From the NCBI GenBank assembly GCA_028707005.1, contig JAQTVB010000010.1, positions 1 to 36,833 on the forward strand: DNA of 36,833 bases, read 5' to 3'. The stretch is from Patescibacteria group bacterium (GTDB taxonomy: Bacteria; Patescibacteriota; Patescibacteriia; Patescibacteriales; GWC2-42-12). Position numbers and translations under genes: made by a program. How positions within the stretch are numbered: position 1 is the first letter of the stretch; each line of letters starts with the position of its first letter. Shown in pieces: positions 24,108-29,974 of the stretch. Below the pieces are notes generated by a model, which was given only the letters and a program-made list of their open reading frames with translations, searched no databases and was not told the origin of the DNA.

Positions 24108-24362
24108 TTAATGGTCAGCCTGCTGTTGCCGTGCCACCCTATCGGCTTCTTCTGCGCGCCGGCAAGCCGCATAAGCCATCGCCGCCAAACCGCCAGACTG
24201 ATCTGAAACCGCATCCTCCTTGGGGTCCGCGCTGTGATTCGCCCTGCTCGCTTGAGAGCGCCAAGCAGGTTGAACAGTGACTCGCTGGCTGGTTGCAGTC
24301 GACGGTCCTGCATTAGTAGCTCGGATGGAGGTGAAAAAACCAGTAGTTCGTTGATCGTGCAT
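24108..24362 (-). CDS. small hydrophilic protein, 84 aa, unknown function
   Basis: Starts MHDQRTTGFFTSIRATNAGP and ends CRRAEEADRVARQQQADH; rich in Ala, Arg, Ser and Gln, with a helical C-terminal part (LAAMAYAACRRAEEADRVARQQQ) and a disordered middle. The ATG at 24362 has a weak GGAAG site; a TTG at 24383 in frame is an alternative. A second long frame (24047-24313) overlaps in another phase and has a very Arg-rich product, less protein-like. Promoter, a 5' hairpin and terminator mark this as a unit, but the frame itself is only moderately convincing and the transcript could be mainly RNA. Confidence 0.4.
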   Translation of the reverse strand: MHDQRTTGFFTSIRATNAGPSTATSQRVTVQPAWRSQASRANHSADPKEDAVSDQSGGLAAMAYAACRRAEEADRVARQQQADH

Positions 24363-24447
24363 AGTCTTCCGATGAACGCTCAAATTTGGCGTTTTTTTAG
24401 GCGTTTTACCAAGGAACAGACAAAAAATTCTGCCTACGTAACTTTTT

Positions 24448-24475
24448 GTATATCAAGACACCAATCTTGATATAC
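24448..24475 (-). promoter_or_regulatory. perfect inverted repeat at the transcription start of the 84-aa unit
   Basis: GTATATCAAGA-CACCAA-TCTTGATATAC, 11-base exact arms. It lies directly behind the -10 box of the promoter at 24480-24509 (minus), so it is either an operator or a 5' stem-loop in the RNA. Confidence 0.65.
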
Positions 24476-24479
24476 TAAA

Positions 24480-24509
24480 AAAATATCATAAGACGACTTT
24501 CTTTGTCAA
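24480..24509 (-). promoter_or_regulatory. promoter of the 84-aa unit
   Basis: Minus strand TTGACA (24509-24504), 18-base spacer, TATTTT (24485-24480). Confidence 0.65.
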
Positions 24510-24517
24510 TTTTTTTA

Positions 24518-24553
24518 TAAAAACAAGCCCTCCGGAACAAGTCAGGAGGGCTT
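24518..24553 (-). terminator. terminator of the TIM-barrel gene
   Basis: Minus strand AAGCCCTCC, loop, GGAGGGCTT, then GTTTTTAT. Confidence 0.88.
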
Positions 24554-24604
24554 TTGATATTCAATGAACAATACCTGCCATTTCGGCAGGCCGCTGTTTT
24601 GAGG

Positions 24605-26311
24605 CTATTCAGCGGGCAGCCAACGGCTCCGGGCTTTCTTCTTGCCCTTGGGCGTGATTTCATGTCCTGTCTCGGCTGGCGACCCAGTCGCGGCCGGAGC
24701 ACCCGCTTCGGACGCAGGCGCAGGTTCAGCGGCCGGCGGTTGAGTTCCAGGCGCCGGAATTTCGCTCGTGGTCAGACCAACAAAAGCCGGCGGCGTCTGA
24801 ACAAAAGCCGGCAGACCGTCGGAACTTCCAGCAGCGGCCGAAGGCGGTTCTGGCGGCGTAGCCGGTTCAGGCAGGACTCCTATCCTTGACTGTCCGTTCA
24901 ATACCATCGCATCAGACAACGCCGTCGGCGCCGCAGGTGCGGTTGTCGGATTTGAGGGCGGCGGTTCAGCTTCAGACGAAACAATGGCCGGAAAACCATT
25001 AACTCCAGGCACTTCGGCATGAGCGTCGTCGACCGAAGCCGGCGATGGTGCGGAAACTGCTTCTGCTGACGCCTTTTCACGCCTCATGGCGTCAGTGAAG
25101 TGCCCTGTGGGCAATTGAAGGCCGTCCGTTATGCTGCGCAAATATTTCACGCCTTTGGCCGTGACTTCGTTGATGCGGAAAAACGGATTTTCCGCTTCCA
25201 CATGTACCGGCGCAGGCAGACCGCGGCTGAGCCAAAATTCCACCATACCGCTGATGGTTAACGCGCCCAGATATTCCCACATGCTCACGATGCCGGCCGT
25301 ATCGTCAAGAGACGTAAAGGCCATACCGCGCAGGCGGTCATCCATTTGCAGTCCGAGCAGGGGGCGTCCGGAACGAACCACGGCGTTCTTGGCGTGAGCC
25401 AAGCGCACTTTCATGCCGGCCGCGCGGAGCTTGTCCATTGCCTGAAGCCAGGTTTCGCCGTTCCAGAAATGGCTCGGGTCAATGCCGACACAGAAGTTGT
25501 CCGGCTTGCCCAGCATTTCCCAAACCGCGATCAGGTCGTCCGAGGTCATGGCGATAGTGCCGAAGTGTATCTCGTGGCAAAGGCTTACGCCAAATCGCGC
25601 AGCCAATTCCACGAGCGGTCTGACCAAGGCGACGAACTTCTGCCTCATCGCCAGGACATCTGCCGGTGTCTGCGGCGCCCAACCATAAGGCGCGAGATTT
25701 TTCGGCGGACCCCAGAACAGATGCAAGCCAGGGATTCCTAATTGGCCCGCGCCGATGATCATCAGCCCCAACTTGTTGAGGTGCTTTGCGCTCAGATCAG
25801 AAGCCCTGATTTCTTGCCTCATAAACTCCGGCGGAGTGAACATCTGAGCCCGCGAATTGTCCAACACGGCAATGGCCGCGTAGGTGTCACAGTGGATGGA
25901 CACCGAGGTTAAAGGCATCTCGGCTTCCTGGAAAGCATTCCAGACTTCAAGCCGGTAAGCTGCGTCGGTAGCCGCCCGGGCCAGGTCAATGTGATTGGCG
26001 CTGGGCTGGATGACTTGGCAGCCGATGGATTTACCGAAAGCCAGCACCTCGGCCAAACCTTGAGAATATTGGCCGCACTCCATGCCGATGGCGAACACGT
26101 CCTTTTTCCTCGACTGCAGATCAGCCGGGTTCCAAAGCAAACCCTGGGCGAAACTAATCAGAAACTTCTGGCGCGCCGCCAGAACCGCAGGGTTGATCTG
26201 AACTTCGTGCGGATTATCCGGGTTAATATTTCCCAGAACTAACGCCCCGTCTCCAGCTTCACTGGTGATCCGTGTCGTTTTTTGACTATCTACTAACGGC
26301 ATTTCTTCCAT
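24605..26311 (-). CDS. xylose-isomerase-like TIM barrel protein with long disordered C-terminal tail
   Basis: 568 residues. Residues about 60-390 look like a sugar phosphate isomerase/epimerase (AP endonuclease 2 family): VFAIGMECGQYSQGLAEVLA, GKSIGCQVIQPS, a strand LGLMIIGAGQLGIPGLHLFW, then SLCHEIHFGTIAMT, CVGIDPSHFW with NGETW, VRLAHAKNA, and a late Glu in VHVEAENPFF. The Glu, Asp, His and Glu positions suit the family's divalent-metal site. From about 400 on the chain is Pro/Ala/Ser/Glu-rich (TTAPAAPTALS, PPAAEPAPASEAGAPAA) and ends in KGKKKARSRW, a basic tip. Such a tail is unusual for an isomerase. Own promoter, structured leader and terminator. Substrate unknown. Confidence 0.75.
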   Translation of the reverse strand: MEEMPLVDSQKTTRITSEAGDGALVLGNINPDNPHEVQINPAVLAARQKFLISFAQGLLWNPADLQSRKKDVFAIGMECGQYSQGLAEVLAFGKSIGCQVIQPSANHIDLARAATDAAYRLEVWNAFQEAEMPLTSVSIHCDTYAAIAVLDNSRAQMFTPPEFMRQEIRASDLSAKHLNKLGLMIIGAGQLGIPGLHLFWGPPKNLAPYGWAPQTPADVLAMRQKFVALVRPLVELAARFGVSLCHEIHFGTIAMTSDDLIAVWEMLGKPDNFCVGIDPSHFWNGETWLQAMDKLRAAGMKVRLAHAKNAVVRSGRPLLGLQMDDRLRGMAFTSLDDTAGIVSMWEYLGALTISGMVEFWLSRGLPAPVHVEAENPFFRINEVTAKGVKYLRSITDGLQLPTGHFTDAMRREKASAEAVSAPSPASVDDAHAEVPGVNGFPAIVSSEAEPPPSNPTTAPAAPTALSDAMVLNGQSRIGVLPEPATPPEPPSAAAGSSDGLPAFVQTPPAFVGLTTSEIPAPGTQPPAAEPAPASEAGAPAATGSPAETGHEITPKGKKKARSRWLPAE

Positions 26312-26366
26312 AATCAGGTCCTCTAATTGCGTTTGTTTTAGGGCATAGTTTGTTTAAGGTGCTTAC

Positions 26367-26395
26367 CGGAAAACTGTGCCCTGTTCAGTTTTCCG
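26367..26395 (-). promoter_or_regulatory. leader hairpin of the TIM-barrel gene
   Basis: CGGAAAACTG and CAGTTTTCCG are exact arms around nine bases. A second hairpin, ATATCAG/CTGATAT, lies at 26403-26428. Both are in the untranslated leader between promoter and ATG. Confidence 0.7.
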
Positions 26396-26438
26396 ATAAA
26401 TAATATCAGGGCCGGAAAGCTCTGATATATATCAAAAA

Positions 26439-26468
26439 AATCTATCATAATTTACCCCGGTTTGTCAA
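26439..26468 (-). promoter_or_regulatory. promoter of the TIM-barrel gene
   Basis: Minus strand TTGACA (26468-26463), 18-base spacer, TAGATT (26444-26439); TATGAT three to five bases earlier is an alternative -10. Confidence 0.7.
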
Positions 26469-26476
26469 CTGGCTAA

Positions 26477-26510
26477 ATAAAAAAGGGCCGCATGAGTGAA
26501 CATGCGGTCC
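26477..26510 (-). terminator. terminator of the radical-SAM-like gene
   Basis: Minus strand GGACCGCATG, loop, CATGCGGCCC, then TTTTTTATTT. Confidence 0.9.
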
Positions 26511-26551
26511 GTGATGAGGCCGGCAGGCAAGCTTTTTACTTGACGTGCCGA

Positions 26552-28117
26552 CTAATGGAGATATGCTTTTAGTCGGGCAACGTATTCCCGGCTGTTATTC
26601 CTCCTCTGCCACCTGACAAGCAACCGATGGCCGCCATACCTGACGATGTCCCGAAGCCAGCCGTAATGCCAGTGGCTCCAGCCAAAAGCCAGATAATGAA
26701 ACGGAAAAGCAACCGTGCGAAAAGGAATTCTCCAAAAGCTCCATGAACTGTAAAACCATTTCATCAGCTTGATGGGCGTTTCCTGCAGTTCCTCCAATTT
26801 CATGCCATGCGGCTCAAAGCAGGCGTAACTGCCGTCGTATTTGCTCCAAGGTGCGATGGAGCGAGGAAAAATCCTCCCCTCGCTTTCCAGCCTTACCCTA
26901 AGCAATGTTCCAACTAAAGGTACTGGATGCAATACTTGAACACTGCTGATCCTCGCTCGGCGGATGAACGCCTTATAGCGCCTTACCATTTCTTCAACCG
27001 GGAGAGCCAAAGGCTGGTTGTTCGGATAGCCGAAGATAAACATGCCATGCACCCAAAAGTATCGGCGCAGAATCAGCGTCCACTCAATCATTTTTTGGGA
27101 CGACAATCCTTTATGCATGGAGTTGAGGTCTTCGGCGATTGGCGATTCATAGCCAACGCAAACGGTTCTTACACCAGCGCTTTTCATCGCCTCCAACAAT
27201 TCTTTGTCTTCAGCCGCTTTTAGCCTGATTTGAACCGTGAGCCTAAGGCGGCGGCCGTATTTCTCCCGCACCAGCCGTAAAAACGCTAGCAAATTTTCCC
27301 TTCTGGGGCACTTTCCGCCTTCTACCGATCGCTCTTTCTCGTCTGCTTCCAATCGGTCATCAACGATAAAGAAAGACTGAGCCCCCCTGGTTTCAACCAG
27401 CCAATCGACAATATTAAAGACATGCCGCGCCGAAGCCCAGCGCAGCCTGCCGTTGACACTGCGAAATTCACAGCCGAACAAGCAGCCCTTAGTAATGTTA
27501 ATCGGATAAGTTTTGATTTTTCCCGCGTGCCTGATTAAGCTAAAGTCCGGATAAGGCAACTGGTCAAGGTCCGGAATTTCCAGCATCGGCGGCTGATTAG
27601 TAACGACTGCGCCGCCTTGGTCAAGGAAAGAAATCCCCTGGATAGCTGACAAATCGCCGTGCTCTATTAGGGCCTGCAAAATTTGGCCGATCACGGTTTC
27701 TCCATCGCCGTGCGCCACGACATCAATACCGTTGTTAAGCGCTTCTTCTGGGCAATAGTGAACATGCCAGCCGCCGGCAAGATTAACGGCTCTAGCGCCG
27801 CGGTAAAAGCGGGCCAAATCATAAACTCGGTCCATGGTAGAAGTTAGGCCGCAGTAGAAACCAACTATGGCTGCCGGCCGATCTCTTTGCAAAGCCGCGT
27901 GATCCGGCAGGCCGTTGCCGTGGCGCGGACCGCGATAATTGTTTTCGTCAATCACCTCAACTCTTAAGCCTGGAAATTTGTTAGCGGCCGTAGCCACGTT
28001 AATAAGGCCTAAGGGCGTAATTCTGGAGCCGGAAAAAATATTCACTGCCGGATAAGCCGGAGCGATGAAACGGACTAGTGGCCAAAAATCGGCGCTTGCG
28101 GTAGGTATTGTTTTCAT
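26552..28117 (-). CDS. B12-binding-type radical SAM family protein with incomplete cluster motif
   Basis: 521 residues. The N-terminal 160 residues resemble the cobalamin-binding Rossmann domain fused to many radical SAM proteins (PLGLINVATAANKFPGLRVEVIDE, then AIVGFYCGLTSTMDRVYDLA and VNLAGGWHVHYCPEEALNN, DVVAHGDGE). There is no DxHxxG, as in many such proteins. The radical SAM part starts at YPINITKGCLFGCEFRSVNG, where the cluster motif should be CxxxCxxC. Here Cys212 and Cys216 are present but the third position is Arg219 (CGC; a single C-to-T change gives TGC). Later core features remain: FFIVDDRL, VCVGYESP, HGMFIFGYP. A C-terminal domain of about 130 residues with many aromatics follows. 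It may be inactive, bind another ligand, or carry a sequence error. Own unit. Confidence 0.8.
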   Translation of the reverse strand: MKTIPTASADFWPLVRFIAPAYPAVNIFSGSRITPLGLINVATAANKFPGLRVEVIDENNYRGPRHGNGLPDHAALQRDRPAAIVGFYCGLTSTMDRVYDLARFYRGARAVNLAGGWHVHYCPEEALNNGIDVVAHGDGETVIGQILQALIEHGDLSAIQGISFLDQGGAVVTNQPPMLEIPDLDQLPYPDFSLIRHAGKIKTYPINITKGCLFGCEFRSVNGRLRWASARHVFNIVDWLVETRGAQSFFIVDDRLEADEKERSVEGGKCPRRENLLAFLRLVREKYGRRLRLTVQIRLKAAEDKELLEAMKSAGVRTVCVGYESPIAEDLNSMHKGLSSQKMIEWTLILRRYFWVHGMFIFGYPNNQPLALPVEEMVRRYKAFIRRARISSVQVLHPVPLVGTLLRVRLESEGRIFPRSIAPWSKYDGSYACFEPHGMKLEELQETPIKLMKWFYSSWSFWRIPFRTVAFPFHYLAFGWSHWHYGWLRDIVRYGGHRLLVRWQRRNNSREYVARLKAYLH

Positions 28118-28263
28118 GGTTATTCCTAAATTGTAATTGTTAAAAGAACTTTCTTGTTTAAAAAGACAAAGCTACGGCCTGTTTTTATAACCGGTCTAGC
28201 TCCCCCATCTATAACTTATATCACCTCTTTAAAATAAACAAGATGACAGAGCGCTGAAAAAAT

Positions 28264-29460
28264 CTATTTTAATTCCAAATTCGCTTGAGTTTTTAATTTT
28301 TGCCAGGGCGTGAAATTTTTCCCGCGGGCGCGGAAGTAGCCGGCCGCCGCAATCATGGCCGCATTATCTGTGCAATATGATAAGTCCGGCGCCAACAAAT
28401 TGACATAAGCCAAGTCTTGTTTAACCGATTCGGCCAGCCGCTGGCGCAAGGCCTGGTTAGCCGCTACCCCGCCGGCCAATAAAATGGTTTGGCACTCAAA
28501 CGCCCGAGCCGCCTTGATGGTTTTATTAACTAGCACGTCCACAATCGCCTGCTGAAATTCTGCTGCGTATTCGGGAATCCGCTCGCGCCATTTTTTATCC
28601 TCTTGCAAAGCATAGAGCAAAGCGGTCTTTAATCCGGAAAAAGAAAAATCAAAATTTCTGTCTCTAATCATCGGCCTGGGCAAATTAATCTCCCCCCTGA
28701 CAAGGGGGGCAAGGGGGGTTGTTTTTTTCGCGCTAGCGGCCACGGCCGGTCCGCCCGGATAACCTAAGCCTAAAAGCGCGGCCGCTTTGTCAAACGCTTC
28801 GCCGGCCGCGTCATCGCGCGTCTCGCCCAGCACTTGGTACCAGCCATGACCCTTCATTAAAACCAGCATGGTGTGCCCGCCGGAAACCGTTAAAACCAGA
28901 GCCGGAAATTGTATTTGGTATTTTATGTTTTGTTTATTATTATTCGTTGGGATTTTGGGATTTGGAATTTCTCTGGGCGTTGAAATTTGGGATTTGGGAT
29001 TTGGGATTTGTTTAGAAATTAGAAATTGAAAATTAGAAATTATGCTGATTGGCTCCAGCCAATTAGCATAAATGTGCCCTTCAATATGGTTAACCGCCAC
29101 TAAAGGTAAGCGCCAGGCACAAGCTAAAACCTTGGCCGTTTCCACGCCCACTTGCAGCGAAGTAATAAGTCCCGGCCCAATCGTTACCGCGATCGCGTCA
29201 ATCTTCTTTGCCCCCTTTCTCCTGACTAGGAGAGAGGGCTGGGGAGTGAGGCCCGCTTTTGCCAGCGCCTCATTCACTACCGGCAAAATATTCAAAACAT
29301 GCTGGCGCGCCGCCACTTCCGGCACCACGCCGCCGTATTTTTTGTGAATTTCAATTTGCGACGACACTATATTGGATAGCACTCGCACGCTCCGGCCTCG
29401 GCCTTCCACCACCGCGGCCGCAGTTTCGTCGCAAGAAGTTTCCATGCCCAAGATGATCAT
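28264..29460 (-). CDS. tsaD: tRNA N6-threonylcarbamoyladenosine transferase subunit
   Basis: 398 residues against about 340 typical. TsaD transfers the threonylcarbamoyl group to A37 of ANN-decoding tRNAs with TsaB and Tsa[20 protein letters not shown] opens the ASKHA fold, [14 protein letters not shown] and [21 protein letters not shown] follow, HIEGH gives the metal-binding His pair, [13 protein letters not shown] and [20 protein letters not shown] follow, and [16 protein letters not shown] with [14 protein letters not shown] close the core. Three repeat-derived inserts add the extra length, at about 70-84, 140-184 and 247-257. Core motifs are intact, so the enzyme is probably active. It starts at the ATG 29460. 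Confidence 0.96.
   Translation of the reverse strand: MIILGMETSCDETAAAVVEGRGRSVRVLSNIVSSQIEIHKKYGGVVPEVAARQHVLNILPVVNEALAKAGLTPQPSLLVRRKGAKKIDAIAVTIGPGLITSLQVGVETAKVLACAWRLPLVAVNHIEGHIYANWLEPISIISNFQFLISKQIPNPKSQISTPREIPNPKIPTNNNKQNIKYQIQFPALVLTVSGGHTMLVLMKGHGWYQVLGETRDDAAGEAFDKAAALLGLGYPGGPAVAASAKKTTPLAPLVRGEINLPRPMIRDRNFDFSFSGLKTALLYALQEDKKWRERIPEYAAEFQQAIVDVLVNKTIKAARAFECQTILLAGGVAANQALRQRLAESVKQDLAYVNLLAPDLSYCTDNAAMIAAAGYFRARGKNFTPWQKLKTQANLELK
28690..28722. repeat. palindromic repeat in tsaD, C-terminal side
   Basis: TCCCCCCTGACAAGGGGGGC followed by AAGGGGGGTT, the same CCCCCTTG/CAAGGGGG family as in uvrA, encoding [11 protein letters not shown]. Confidence 0.75.
28909..29043. repeat. 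low-complexity repeat in tsaD
   Basis: TTTGGGATTTGGGATTTG-type tandem stretches and AAATTAGAAATTGAAAATTAG give an insert of [20 protein letters not shown] type and on to about residue 184. Similar NPKPQ/IPSLKPQ peptides are encoded in argS at 9556-9617. Confidence 0.75.
29210..29252. repeat. palindromic repeat in tsaD, N-terminal side
   Basis: CCCTTTCTCCTGACTAGGAG followed by AGAGGGCTGGGGAGTGAGG, an inverted repeat encoding [16 protein letters not shown]. Confidence 0.7.
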
Positions 29461-29627
29461 AAAAACTCATAAATTAGCAAAGATTATTCCATCTTATCTT
29501 AATTTTTCACAAAAAACAAGACGATTGACTAAATCATTTTTTTATCATATAATCTTTTTAGTCCTCATCTAAAGGACTTTTTTAAATCAAATCGCCAATC
29601 GAAAATCTTAAATTGAAAATGTTTCTT

Positions 29628-29699
29628 GGCCCTATCGTCTAGTGGTTAGGACACCAGGTTTTCATCCTGGTAACAGGGGTCCGATTCCCCTTAGGGCTG
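29628..29699 (+). tRNA. tRNA-Glu, anticodon UUC
   Basis: Acceptor GGCCCTA/TAGGGCT (G1-U72 wobble), anticodon stem CCAGG/CCTGG around TTTTCAT (TTC), T arm AGGGG-TCCGATT-CCCCT, discriminator G, no encoded CCA. Two partial copies of its 3' half follow. Confidence 0.95.
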
Positions 29700-29700
29700 C

Positions 29701-29908
29701 AATTACTGACTGTTAAATTATCTATCAATAGGTTTTTCGGCCCGAGGCCGACCAGCCTTGGGCTGGCATCCTGGTAACAGGGGTCCGATTCCCCTTAGGG
29801 CTGCAATTACTAACTGTTAAATTATCTATCAATAGGTTTTTCGGCCCGAGGCCGACCAGCCTTGAGCTGGCATCCTGGTAACAGGGGTCCGATTCCCCTT
29901 AGGGCTGC
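29701..29908 (+). repeat. two tandem 104-nt repeats, each carrying the tRNA-Glu 3' half
   Basis: Units 29701-29804 and 29805-29908 differ at only two positions. Each ends with 38 bases identical to the tRNA-Glu 3' half from the anticodon loop on (29663-29700, 29767-29804, 29871-29908; exact spacing 104). Each begins with a spacer (AATTACT and on), then two hairpins, CGGCC-CGA-GGCCG and CCAGCC-TT-G-GGCTGG, in place of the tRNA 5' half. GGCCCGA matches the tRNA acceptor start GGCCCTA in six of seven bases. Not CRISPR. Confidence 0.9.
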
Positions 29909-29924
29909 CAACTCTATCCAAATA

Positions 29925-29962
29925 AAATAAAGGCGAGGAAACGTTTCCTCGCCTTTTTTTAT
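29925..29962. terminator. bidirectional terminator between the tRNA-Glu region and the secreted-protein gene
   Basis: AAGGCGAGGAAACGTTTCCTCGCC is a perfect palindrome with A-rich left and T-rich right flanks. Related to the one at 5260-5302. Confidence 0.85.
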
Positions 29963-29974
29963 TTTTTGAATTTT

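Noticed and set aside
24047-24313. 88-aa Arg-rich frame overlapping the 84-aa gene
   Set aside because: Different phase, very basic, starts inside the unit with no ribosome site.
29701-29908. Possible CRISPR-like array
   Set aside because: Two long, nearly identical 104-base units with identical spacers and a tRNA half; no short repeats with variable spacers and no cas genes.
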